Shown here: piece after piece, positions 45,945-56,243 of the stretch | Numbering within the stretch: position 1 is the first letter of the stretch | Layout of the letters: every line of letters begins with the position of its first letter | Source of the DNA: Hyaloscypha bicolor E | Taxonomy: Eukaryota; Ascomycota; Leotiomycetes; Helotiales; Hyaloscyphaceae | NCBI RefSeq assembly: GCF_002865645.1 | Contig: NW_020194643.1 | Span: forward strand, 186,001-250,000 | DNA: 64,000 bases | Reading direction: 5' to 3' | Position numbers and translations under genes: made by a program | Notes under the pieces: model-generated | Databases searched by the model: none | What the model was told of the DNA's origin: nothing | The model's input: the letters and a program-made list of their open reading frames with translations, nothing else

Positions 45945-46405
45945 GTGGACGACGAGGATTGTATCCGACTGCAGACTAAATTTGGGAGGCTTGGCGTTGG
46001 GATAGCGGTAGCACTTAGGCTACATTGTAAGATTGCGAAAAGTCACGAAGGATATGGAAACTTGGTATTCAGCTCGTGCTGGCTTTTTCAAATAAGTTCT
46101 TCTCCAAGAGGAAATAATTTAGTCCTTCCTGGGGTGTAAATTCTCACGGCTGCTGTGGGTCAAGACGCAAAGTGGCGAAAGTGCCGCTAGTCTTCGACTA
46201 TCTGCATCTCAACTTAATAAGCGCCGAAACTCTAGAAACGAGTGAGTTCGCTGCCATAACCTCACAATATCATCCTCAGGTCACCAGAGCCCTATGAAGG
46301 TTTCCTAATTGATCAAATCTCTACTTCACAGGTTCATTGTCCCAAAGCCGTGAATTCTAGGAAGTCAATGCCGTCCTTACCTCCTCGCCAAACCCTGAGC
46401 CCAAA
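45945..46405. promoter_or_regulatory. Intergenic between TRP channel and hydrolase
   Basis: About 460 bases: 3' flank of the channel and promoter side of the hydrolase. Nothing specific was recognised. Confidence 0.4.
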
Positions 46406-47398
46406 ATGGAAATGTCACGCCTCACGCTCCACATCAAGGCATTCCTCTTCCGCCTAGCCCAAACTATCGGACGATACTGCGATCTTTACCTCTCACTCCC
46501 TCTCCCGCAGCGGGTATCCTTCACCCGGCGCACCCCCTCCACAGTCGGGGATATTCCAGGGTCCTCTAACCTCCTCTTCTACACGCCTTCTTCCTACTTC
46601 CACTCCCCTTCTTCTTGTAAAAAATACCCCCTACTCATCAACTTCCACGGTGGGGGTTATACTATTGGAAATGCAGCTGACGACGCCCGCTGGGCCACCG
46701 AAGTCGTGAAAAGGACAGGAAGAGTAGTAGTCAGCGTCGAATACCGCCTCGCTCCCTCCTACCCCTTCCCAACCGGGATCGAAGATTGTGTCTCAGCTAC
46801 TATGTATCTGTGGAAACATGCTCAGGAACTGAATCTCGATATCGAGAGGACGGCGTTCTCGGGGTTTAGCGCGGGTGGGAATTTTTGTTATACGGCTGCT
46901 TTTCGACTGCATGAGGAGTTGAAGAGGCTGAGAAATGAGGGGAAAGTTAATGAGGAGGAGGTGGGGAGGTTGGTTAGTATTGTGAGTTTTTATCCCGCTG
47001 TTGACTGGACGAAAACAAGAGCAGAGAGGCAGGCAAGTAATCCAAACTTTACGCCAATTATCAACCCCGTTTTCGGGACCCTGTTTGATGACGCGTATCT
47101 TTATCCTCGACCGGATATGTCGTCTCCGTCATTGAGTCCTGGATTGGCACCGGATGAGTTGTTGAGAGATGCGCTGCCGAAGGATTTGGTGATCATCACG
47201 TGCTGGGGTGATTCGCTTTTGGTGGAGGGAGAGGAGTTTAGGGAGAGGTTGAGGGGGCTAGGGAAGAGGGTTGATGGATATGTGGCTCAGGGTGTGGTGC
47301 ATGGGTGGGATAAGTGGCCGAGTTGGTGGAGGGGGAATAGGGAGAGGGACGAGGCGTATAAATCTGCCGCTGAGAGTTTGAGGGAGTTTTGGAGTTGA
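46406..47398 (+). CDS. Alpha/beta hydrolase, hormone-sensitive-lipase (GDXG) type
   Basis: Carboxylester hydrolase of the HSL/GDXG family, cleaving short acyl or lactone esters. Single exon, 330 aa. The oxyanion motif is NFHGGGYTIG (about residue 79). The nucleophile elbow is FSGFSAGGN (about residue 153) with Ser intact. The acid is likely CWGDSLLVEG and the base VVHGWDKWP near the C-terminus, in the usual order. The first ~25 residues are hydrophobic/amphipathic, a possible membrane-associated N-terminus rather than a clear cleaved signal. The stop lies 123 bp from the convergent LDH2-family gene. It heads the putative catabolic run 46.4-54.5 kb. Substrate is unknown. Confidence 0.9.
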   Translation: MEMSRLTLHIKAFLFRLAQTIGRYCDLYLSLPLPQRVSFTRRTPSTVGDIPGSSNLLFYTPSSYFHSPSSCKKYPLLINFHGGGYTIGNAADDARWATEVVKRTGRVVVSVEYRLAPSYPFPTGIEDCVSATMYLWKHAQELNLDIERTAFSGFSAGGNFCYTAAFRLHEELKRLRNEGKVNEEEVGRLVSIVSFYPAVDWTKTRAERQASNPNFTPIINPVFGTLFDDAYLYPRPDMSSPSLSPGLAPDELLRDALPKDLVIITCWGDSLLVEGEEFRERLRGLGKRVDGYVAQGVVHGWDKWPSWWRGNRERDEAYKSAAESLREFWS

Positions 47399-47521
47399 AG
47401 TAGGCGGAGTGTCCAAGAAGAAGAAGAGTTTTGGGGGTGTAAATATCGAATGTACCAGATGACCTTGACTTTTATATACAACGCAATTTGCCAGTGGCAT
47501 AACCTCCTCCATATCTCGAAG

Positions 47522-48607
47522 TTACGACATGATCTCAATCTTCTTACTCCCCACCAACTCCGCCTCCCTATTCAATGCCTCAATCTCAGCTTGCACATAC
47601 GGAATCCCCGTCTTGAGTCTCTCTTCATGAATAACTTGTTCAATCTCGCCCGGAAAGAAAATCCTCTCCACACCCTTCATCCTCTCACACCCCGTCACCC
47701 TATCATACAACACTCCCATCCTCTCCCTAAACTCCCCAAGCTCCATAAACAAATCCGGTCTCAATACCACAAAGAAATGCCCAACATCCGCTTCCCCCGT
47801 CTCATCATACGGCCCCTTCACCTCCCCCGCAAACTTACTCCCTGACAAAACCCCCGAGAAAACATCCATCATAACAGCCAATGCACTGCCTTTCGGGCCG
47901 CCCATCGGTAACATCACACCCTCTAACGCTTTGCTCGGATCATCGGTCCTCTCCCCTTCCTTATCCAAAGCCCAATCAAGCGGAATTTTCTCCCCTCTCC
48001 TCTTCGCTTTATAAATCTTCCCCCTTGCAGCAACGCTCGGCGCCATGTCGAGTATAAAATCTCTTCCTCCATCTCGTCCCGGTGCACCGCACGCGATGGG
48101 TGAAACGCCCATCAATTTCGCCTTTCCTCCCCAAACCGGCAGCGCAGGACTGGAATTCGTGAAAACGAGACTCATCATATCGGCGTCAAGAGCCTGCTGT
48201 ACAACCCAGGCAGCCATGCCGAAATGATTACTGTGCTTGACGGACACCATGCCTATCCCATACGTCTTCGCCATCTCAATCCCTTTTTCTATTCCTAAAT
48301 GTGCTGATAGGAAGCCGAAACTGTTGTGTCCGTCCACCTGGGCTACGACGGGTGTTATTTGGGAAAGGGTGGGCGAGGCGAGGGGGTTTAGGAGGTTGTT
48401 CCGGATGCGGAGAAAGTACGAGGGGAGACGGTTGATGCCGTGCGTGTCGACGCCCCGGAGATCGGCAAGCACAAGCGCTTTGGCTATGATAACTGCATTT
48501 TCGGGGGGTACTCCATTTGCTTCGAGAAGTCTTTGGGCGAAGGAGAGGGCGGAGGATTGGGAGACGTAGAGTTTGGGGGTTTGGTCATGTGACGAGGGAG
48601 TTGACAT
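47522..48607 (-). CDS. LDH2 / malate dehydrogenase family oxidoreductase
   Basis: NAD(P)-dependent 2-hydroxyacid dehydrogenase of the LDH2/MDG2 family (unrelated to classic LDH/MDH). Members oxidise malate, lactate, ureidoglycolate, sulfolactate or related acids. Single exon, 361 aa from ATG 48607. The frame is open 100 codons further upstream, but conserved sequence starts only after this Met. Family blocks: DLRGVDTHGINRLPSYFLRI near the N-terminus with the conserved His, DGHNSFGF, VSVKHSNHFGMAAWVVQQAL (cofactor/substrate region), FTNSSPALPVWGGKAKLMGV and MGGPKGSALAVMMDV. Cytosolic, as no targeting peptide is evident. It is convergent with the hydrolase and followed by a sugar porter on the same strand. 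Exact substrate cannot be told from sequence. Confidence 0.92.
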   Translation of the reverse strand: MSTPSSHDQTPKLYVSQSSALSFAQRLLEANGVPPENAVIIAKALVLADLRGVDTHGINRLPSYFLRIRNNLLNPLASPTLSQITPVVAQVDGHNSFGFLSAHLGIEKGIEMAKTYGIGMVSVKHSNHFGMAAWVVQQALDADMMSLVFTNSSPALPVWGGKAKLMGVSPIACGAPGRDGGRDFILDMAPSVAARGKIYKAKRRGEKIPLDWALDKEGERTDDPSKALEGVMLPMGGPKGSALAVMMDVFSGVLSGSKFAGEVKGPYDETGEADVGHFFVVLRPDLFMELGEFRERMGVLYDRVTGCERMKGVERIFFPGEIEQVIHEERLKTGIPYVQAEIEALNREAELVGSKKIEIMS

Positions 48608-49038
48608 TGTGGAAAGGGGGGAGGTTTGAGGTTGGTGGTTGGTTTTGATGCTTGGATTGGGTTGAGGAAATAAGTAGAGGCTGAGAAATTCGACACAGTT
48701 AGTTGACAGAAGTAAATGTTGAAGAAAATTCTTTTGAAGTTGACTGTTTGAGGGGGATTTATATAAGTTGAGGGTAGACGGATCGAGCCCGACACTTGCG
48801 GGATTCTTCCGGGCCAGTAAGGGAGCGGCGATGTTCTGGAAGGTACGTAACAAAACGATCAGACTACGTATATCTGAGTACAGCATCTGGGCGGTAGCAA
48901 TCATCACAACACTTAAAACGTTCTACCTGAATCATGTATATTTCATAAATATTCATTCGGCCGGAATTCATAACTTCATAGAGCATTCTACCTTCCCAGT
49001 CTTAAATAAAGTAATGATCTACCACATCTCGAACAAAC
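48608..49038. promoter_or_regulatory. 5' flank of the LDH2-family gene / 3' flank of the sugar porter
   Basis: 430 bp between two minus-strand genes. The frame upstream of the LDH2-family start is open but unconserved. No motif is called. Confidence 0.4.
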
Positions 49039-50930
49039 TCATCGCCCTCCAGTCCTCTTTCCATCCACATTCTCAACCTGTTCCTCCCTCGAAATCTCCG
49101 CAACCTTCTCAGTATCACCCAGCATCATCGCTTCAGCAACGCTTCCTTTTCCAGCAGTCAAAGCAGCACCCTTCCGTCCAATCATATGCCAGGGCAAGTT
49201 GAAAAGCTCATCCATCCCCTCCAAAGACTTTCCTACAGTCTCAGGCAAGAAAAACCAAACGAATCCCAATCCCAAAAGCGTCACCGCTGTAAAGAACCAG
49301 AATGTGCCGTTGGGTGACAGGCCTGGCGCTCCCACGACGAGCATCTGTGGCACCGCTTTCGTGTTGCCATACTGATTCACAAAATGGAAACACATGATCA
49401 TAGAAACTCCCAAAGAACGAACACGAAGAGGGAAGATTTCAGCGCCGATAAGGTACTGGATAGAGTTCCAGCCGAGTGCCCATCCTACACCGGAGAAGTA
49501 GATCATGGCAATTGCGCCTGTCCCAGCATGCTTTTGAGACGCGCTTTTCAATTTACCCGTTGTGGCTGAGGGAACTACTGTCAAGTAAATGGCGACGTAA
49601 AACATGGCGACGAATTGAATGATGATTCCAGTCGCCAAGGAGCGTTTTCGGCCGATGAAGTCAACGAGGAAGAATGCACAGATGATCGCGGACACGAATT
49701 TGACGACACCGAATATAGCGGTTGCAAAAAGCTTCTCTGAAGAACCGGTAACGCCAAGAGTTTGGAAAAACTGGGGTGCGTAAATGGTGATAGATTGTGC
49801 GCCAGACCATTCTACCAAGTGTCAGTTGCGAGATCAACCATCAAGGTTAGATGAGAACTTACGTCCGAGAAGTTGACATCCAAGGCCGAGAAGAATACGA
49901 TATCTATTCCCAGGAAGCATGAACAGTTCTTTCAGTGGCCCAAGGAATCCGGAGCCGAGAGTGGCCTCACGCTCACGCTCAAGTTGATCGTGGATATCGA
50001 TGAGCTCAGCCTGGACATATGGATGATCTAATGGGAGTTTGCGGAGCTTCGACATATTGGCCGCCGCTTGCTCATCTCTACCAACCTTAGCAAGCCAACG
50101 TGGAGACTCCAAGGCGAAAAAGCTTCCAATTATGATTAAACCAGCGAATATTATGTGGAGAATAGTCGCATCCACCCATTGTTTCGAGGTGCTGTTGGAG
50201 ATATGGAGTGAGGTTCCCCAATTGGCGAAATATCCCAACATGATCCCCAAATAAACAGAGCCAGAGAAGATGCAGATGCACAGTCCACGAATACTTCGGG
50301 GTGATGCCTCTGCAAGATAAGTAGGAGCAACAACGGTCGTTTGCCCGATTCCAAGGCCCATGATGAATCGTCCAGCAAGGACTTGGCCGTAACTTCCATT
50401 TGATGTGATGTAAATGATGACCCCAACTATCCAGATAGTGCAGAGTTGGCGAGTAGCCCACAAACGGCCTCATTGAACAATTAGCCTAGTTAATTCATTC
50501 GGAATTATCTGTTGCAGGCGTACCAAGTTTGTCACAAGCTATGAACGCAATCAATGCCCCACCAACGCTTCCAATCTGGACCATTGCCGTAATATTTCCA
50601 GTCCTTTGTGCAAGTTGAGTTGCATTTTGGGATTTTGTAAGCTTGAGGTTATATTCTAGAATGCGTCAGCAGGCAATAACCAAGAGCGGGAAAGAGAATA
50701 CCAACCATTAATAAAGCTTTTCTGCGTAACCGTGGTGCCGATAAGTCCTTCGTCTAGACCACGAGCTGCTCCCTATGTCACACAGTTAAGACCTGCGTTC
50801 GGAGAATTCTGGAATGTAGTACCATGAGTCCGAAGCAGAGCACACTGAAAGCAAGCCTCCAATTAAAAGCCTCTCGTGGAGTTTCGGCCAATGCAGCCTT
50901 CCACATCCCGGGTCCAACAGGATTTCCCAT
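49039..50930 (-). CDS. MFS sugar porter, quinate-permease-like
   Basis: Twelve-helix proton-coupled sugar/polyol porter, closest by eye to fungal quinate permeases. Five exons: 50930-50823, 50772-50706, 50655-50524, 50468-49863, 49811-49039 (introns 50, 50, 55 and 51 nt), 561 aa. It opens with ALAETPREAFNWRLAFSVLC, the quinate-permease-type N-terminus. GRLWATRQLC matches the loop 2-3 GR motif. GRFIMGLGIGQTTVVAPTYL and AEASPRSIRG are the helix 4 and loop signatures, and ALESPRWLAKVGR is the PESPRW box before the central loop. GAQSITIYAPQFFQTLGVTG starts the second half, and FFLPETVGKSLEGMDELF is the PETKG-like terminal motif. Location beside an LDH2-family enzyme and a Zn2Cys6 regulator suggests uptake of a small hydroxylated acid or sugar (inference). 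Confidence 0.93.
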
Positions 50931-51988
50931 CCTATCGAAAGTTTAAGGTATCTCTTAGACAATTTAAAGTGCAGCCAAATTTGAGATGAAAATTTGAAGC
51001 AGCAGATTGATTCCAAAAGTGAGTTATGTGGGTGAGGTAAGAAAGTGAAAAACTTGAAGTGGGAGCTTTTGAATTAATGGCTCCTCCAGCATGGCGGCAC
51101 GCACGGGCACAGGCTAGATAACTTGTACATCCATAATCCTTACCTTACAAGGTACATGCACCGATCCCACGCTTGAACCACGTACAGGAGGATATCAAGG
51201 GAGGGGCAGATCCCACATAAGCACTCCTTTGTGAAAAGTTGGCTAGCGAGTTATACTCTCCCAGTTCGTGCTCACTACATGAATCATTTGATTCCGAGGA
51301 AGACTGAATCCATTGCGGTTTCTCTCATCTCAATCCGCGCTCAATCTGGATATTAGCCCTGGGCGAAGTGAGCTTGGGTAATTGATGGATGACCGTGCCA
51401 CCGTGGTCACTTGCCACAGTACACGCCCAATCATGATGCATCGGGCATGTCAGCACATTTGAGAACGCCTAAAACGCCTACTCCGTACAACGCCTCCAAA
51501 AATTCCGGGCTAATTGCGGTGCTACTCCCACGCGGGGAAGCCGTACAGGGGAGCTTTGCATGGTTGTGGAGTAACTGGAGAGTTGAAGGGGCCAAATGTG
51601 GGGTGGCGCCTGAAAGGGAAGGTCGATCTCGGCTTTTGACGGAGACGGGGAAGACTGCATCCATCCGCACCAAATCTCGAAAAAAGATCGTCGACCGTCT
51701 TGGCCGCTGCCTTCAAGCTCTGCCAAATGCTTGATTTGATGTCAGACCGCAGGGAGGCTTTTCGCCAAGAGTCTTGCCGCCCCAACAATTCATCGGTGCT
51801 TGCATTCGAAAGCTTGAATCCAACATTGCACCCCTCCTCGGTAGGGGCTTTGTATCGAAACAGGAGTAAAATTCCGAATTGTAGGCGGGAAATCTTCGGT
51901 TTGGGTTAACCTTACCCAGAAGTGAAGAAGTCGGAGGAATGAGGGAGGGCCGGCAATTGCTCTGGGGCCTGGTTGATGGTGCAAAATG
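50931..51988. other. Promoter side of the sugar porter, then 3' flank of the regulator
   Basis: About 1.06 kb. Short frames on both strands around 51410-51910 overlap each other and carry no known motif. This is probably the regulatory region of the porter gene, but I identify no specific binding site. Confidence 0.45.
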
Positions 51989-54506
51989 TTACATGACAAA
52001 ATGCCCATTTTCGAGCTGGAAACTTTGCCGGAATTCGACATCCAGTTGGTAGTCATTGAAGACCTCTTGCATGATTGAATCGATATCGAACTCCTGATTG
52101 GTTTCATCAAAGAAACCTAGCATGGACGCCGAGGGCTCGGAGCTCAACATAACATCCAAGAAGGGGGATGGGCTAATAAGACTTGCTCGCTCCTCAATAA
52201 GCTGCGCCTGACCTCCATTGCTGCCATTGTTTGTTTCCGATGGAATATGTTGATTTCCTGCACCAAGAGTATCCTGGGCTCCCAAGGCCGCGCGAACTGA
52301 AGGTGCCGGCTGCCTGAGTTCGAATTCGGTCAGCCATCGAATTGTTGTTGTTGAAAGCTCATCCAAAAAGTCCCGGCTTCGCTTTGCACTAAACCAGTGC
52401 TCTCCAAGCGCACTTAGGATGCTTGATGCCGATTTTAGATCTGCGTTCAGGGTTTCGAGCTTCGTTGTTCTCGTCACACTTGGGACTTTCCAGATACAGT
52501 ACAGCATGGATATAGTTGCCAAGAATACTGAATGAATGGTTGGCCAAGTATATGGAAGGGTATTTTCACGATACAGCCCATCAAAGGTACGGATGACAGC
52601 CAGGGCGCTCTGTTGACAGAGTTTTAATGACTCATGAGAAGGTTGAGGTATCGCAGGGCTGGGTCGCAAGAGAAGCATCATAACCTCATGATACTTAATC
52701 TCGACCAATTTTGCAACGTAGGTTTGAGTACCATGACACGACGGAGTCATTGATTCCCAGTGTCGAAGTCTGCGAAGGACATCGTCTTTCCAGGCCAGCA
52801 CATCTGGAACTTGAGGATAACTGTGTGGTGGTGCGTTGCGTGAGATGCAGTTGCCAATATACTTGATCTCCGAGTTAAGTTGCGCAAGCTCGATCAGATG
52901 GATTGATAGTGTGATATCTGATGGAGTGTGGTTTTCAAGGCGTTGTCTTGGTTCCAAAGCAGACAGTGCGTCGTCATCGATATCCTGAGGAAGCTATAAA
53001 CAGTAATGTTAGTAAGATTACTTACCAGAATAGAGGTAACCAAAAAATCAAACTCACTCGTAGCTCGCAAGCTTCATCTCTTAACCCTATTGGTCGTCCC
53101 ATGATCGTTGCCAATGTCCTGTCTAAGGAGTAGACGACCCAGAATATTCGCGTTCGCATCTCTTGGGTCAACATGGACAAACTCTTCCCGGCCCTCACAT
53201 CTCTTTGCAGCCCAAGATCGAGCACTGAGGCAATGCACTGGTAATTGAGGTACCACAAATTTAGGCCCAAAGAAGAATTGTTCAACGCATATATCTGGAG
53301 TAACAAGAGACACTGCAGGCCTTCCAGGGAACCCTCAATCTGGATCTGGTCGAAGTAGGTCATCGCTGCAGCACAATAACCTTCTGCAGAGAGGGGAGTT
53401 TTCAAACGCCGGGACAGGATGGTCGTTGAAATGGCGAGCACCATATATACTTGAAATGCAGCCACCGGACTAGGAGCCGTTGAGCTGTGCATATGTTCTA
53501 CAAGCTTCCTATGCGTGGGCGAATGTAGAAATGGATACTGAAATTGTACGTTCTCCCAATACGCTGCTGAAAGTTGAATGGAATGCTCCATAGTCAGCGG
53601 CATCTTCGCTGGTGGGACCCGGAAAGTTTCCCTATCCAATATTGAGGTGGCTTGAAAGCTCTGAGTACGAGGATGTTCGTCCTGCCGACGCCGTTGACCA
53701 GCACTTGCAAGGACAAGCTTGGCAAAGGAGTAACCGCTTGAAGGTCCAACATAACGAGGATCTTGACCTGCTGTTACAGACACTAAACCAATCTCGTGTG
53801 CGAGGCTCTCACGCTGAGGCTCATCAACAGCCGGTGCTTGCTGTAGTTGCGGTGTTGCGGAGCCTCCGCTCATCGAGATCCCGTCGTGAGCGTTGGTTTG
53901 CGGGTTGATCAAGTTCCTCGGTCCTTGCATCAAGTCGACGTCTGAGCAACGTGTCTTGACAATTTCCTCGAGCCACCGAACACGATCTTGAAGTCTGAAA
54001 GATATATAAATATCAGTGAAAGGGATTTGAACATCATATCGCCACTCACGCCCTAGAGGCCTCATGCTGCTTCTCCCGGGTAGGTTCCGTCACACATGCA
54101 GAGCCAGCTTTTCTGCAGTTTGAGCATGCTGGGATACCTTCATCGCACTATCTGGTGGTCAGCTCGGATTTAAGATAATAGCAGAGCCGGATGAGTTAAT
54201 TTAAAGCCAAAAGCGTCGACGAATACGTGCCTTGATCTTGCGTGTCTTGCATCTTTCGCATGCGGTCTGGATGCGCGCCCTTCTTTTGGCCGGTCGTGGG
54301 AAACCCATTTCGGCCATTCTATCAATCGGAACACGACTAGATTGCCGCTCCTGGCTTGATTCCGAACCATCCATGTTGGTTGAAACTGTGAGTGAGGAGG
54401 GAGGTGATGTTGAGGAAGAGGAGGAGGATGGCCTCTCGGAACGCACCCGCGAGACGGCTAGCCTTCCGTGACCTAGTGCCCCACTTGTCCCGATTGGGAC
54501 ATTCAT
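51989..54506 (-). CDS. Zn2Cys6 transcription factor
   Basis: Gal4-type nuclear regulator. Exons 54506-54231, 54147-54050, 53994-53058 and 52993-51989, 771 aa. Splicing intron 1 rebuilds the cluster CERCKTRKIKCDEGIPACSN plus CRKAGSAC, spaced C-x2-C-x6-C-x6-C-x2-C-x6-C. That intron has a GC donor (AAG|GCACGT), and the nearest GT in the region breaks the frame. A linker/coiled segment (LQDRVRWLEEIVKT) follows. The fungal_trans middle homology domain spans roughly residues 220-450 with IQLSAAYWENVQFQYPFLHS and TRIFWVVYSLDRTLATIMGR. Ser/acidic-rich segments at both termini may activate. Adjacent to the sugar porter, LDH2-family enzyme and hydrolase, it is a candidate pathway-specific regulator of that set (inference). 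Confidence 0.92.
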
Positions 54507-54631
54507 CTGATAGTACTGTTTCTTTTCGTCCTATATTTAACCAAAGTATATAAAACGAAAGTCAGGTGGAATTTCAGATTTTGTACATACATGTCCAAGC
54601 TGCTTGCAGAGGTTGAAAAACACAATGCATT

Positions 54632-55421
54632 TCATGACCTCTCACCAAAACGTTCCCTCGCAGGAGCTTTCTCCCCCACCTCCTTCATCACTGGCGCAAT
54701 CCTCACCAAGCACCTCCCAACCAACTCTCTAACCTCCTCACTCCAAATTCTCGGCCCATCGAAGACCGCAGGTTGAACGCTCCCATAAAACTGCCTTTCC
54801 TTTTCCCTCTCGTCCGGTTCTCCAGTAGGAGGAAGAGGAGGAGAATGTGCATGGCCGTGAATGAACGCCGTGTGGAACATGTACCTTGATTCGAAATCGA
54901 GGTTCAGTATTCCTTCCTTAGCTGATTTCTCCAGATCTTCAACGTAGATACTGGGAAGCGTTAGACTTGGGGCTTTGGAAGGAAGAGTGGAGTGCGTTCC
55001 TTGGTTTCAACTATCACATTCAGAGATTCAGTGGTCATTTCCAAATGAGAACAGAATGAAAGGAAACAGACATGTAAAGCTGCCCTCCAAAGGGGGTCTT
55101 CCTCTTCCCAGTTATCTTCAATGAACCACTCATCAACCACCTGTTTTGGGATCGCGGGCCTATCTCACGCCTCTCAATCAACAGCCCCAAGCTTGAAATA
55201 TGAGGGAAAGAAAGTTCTTACCAAGGAATGCTCTCATCTCTTCTCCATCTCAACACCTTACATACTCGTGTCTGTGGATTCCTTGGTTGCACATAGATCC
55301 GGTCTGCTTGCACGTGCTTGCAGAAGATAGGCATGAAGGCGGTGATAAGAGTTTCGGGGTCATGCTTGTTGTCTGCGAAAACGGCTTCCAGATCAAGTGG
55401 TAATAATACTGGTTTGGGCAT
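54632..55421 (-). CDS. GAF-like domain protein, conserved, function unknown
   Basis: Small single-domain protein resembling stand-alone GAF-domain proteins I recall from cyanobacteria and fungi. Matching blocks: ETLITAFMPIFCKHVQADRI, YVQPRNPQTRVCKVLRWRRD, VVDEWFIEDNWEEEDPLWRA, PSIYVEDLE, and FYGSVQPAVFDGPRIWSEEV. The order and the SIYVEDLE and VQPAVF elements fit the GAF fold, a ligand-sensing domain. Exon 1 starts at 55421 and ends near 55235. The middle exon covers about 55164-55060 and the last about 54972-54632. The first intron probably uses the ATAG acceptor at 55165; the second intron's borders are uncertain. Divergent from the Dabb gene with a shared 270-bp promoter. Ligand unknown. 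Confidence 0.68.
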
Positions 55422-55691
55422 TTCTAGTGGTTGCTGTATGGAGTGCTAGTGGTAAAAGTCAAGGGGAGACGTTGCTTGGAGAGTTGATAAGGTTCGGATG
55501 AGAAAACAAGCAATCGGAGACCAGCCGTCGATGCGGACGGTCTCCGGGCCCCACTTTCGCTCTGCTCTCATTGCCCCTCCTTGGCTTCTTGCGTTGTTCA
55601 TACATCGAATATAAGGACTGAAAATTCTCGTATCAAGTTGAGCAACTGAGTACCAGTTTTCGAGTTTCAAACTTTCATTTGAACTCTCAAA
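55422..55691. promoter_or_regulatory. Shared divergent promoter, GAF-like / Dabb genes
   Basis: 270 bp between head-to-head start codons, short enough for co-regulation. No factor-binding site is asserted. Confidence 0.45.
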
Positions 55692-56160
55692 ATGACAATA
55701 ATACATATTGGCAAGTCCTCCCTCGCACCCAGCGATTTCACACACCTAACAGCCTTCCAGTTCTTTTCAAATTCTGCCCCTCCGCAACAACCATACAAAA
55801 ATCATCTTTCCTCACTGCAATCAAAGAGCTCAAGTCACTTCCCAGTATCCTCGATAACCGACTTATCGTCGGCGGCCCCTCTGTTACAGACCCTATTGAG
55901 AAAAGTAAAGGTTTCGACTATGCGCTTCTGAGTTTCCATCGTGACAGAGAGGCGTTGGAAGAATATCAGGCGAGTAAAGAGCATAAGGAGTATGACTCAA
56001 GTGTGTACGATGGGTTAGAGGCTGATGAAATTTTGAATGTAGAGTCGTGAGCACGTATCTATACCCGTATAAAGATGATGTCGTGAGGTTTGATTTTGAG
56101 GTTGATGGGGAGGATGAAGCGATGGCTGGGGTGTTGCCGATGCTTTTGGGAAATCGATGA
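55692..56160 (+). CDS. Stress-responsive A/B-barrel (Dabb) protein
   Basis: Dimeric ferredoxin-like alpha/beta-barrel protein of the Dabb family; relatives include olivetolic acid cyclase and stress-induced proteins. Exons 55692-55710, 55761-55989 and 56043-56160, 121 aa, normal for the family. Intron 1 has a GC donor (TTG|GCAAGT) and the CCTTCCAG acceptor. Splicing gives MTIIHIVLFKFCPSATTIQK, the expected first strand, while reading through breaks it. Intron 2 (GTATGA...TGTAG) rebuilds QASKEHKEVVSTYLYPYKDD. GFDYALLSFHRDREALEEYQ is the conserved central helix/strand with its His. Whether it is a cyclase or a binding protein cannot be told. It shares a promoter region with the GAF-like gene. 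Confidence 0.88.
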
Positions 56161-56243
56161 GTTGAGCTGTGCTTCAAGAAAAGGGATGTAGAAGATTTAA
56201 GTACTCTGGCTCACTGTCCTGCCCCTTGCTGAAGACGTTTCCT

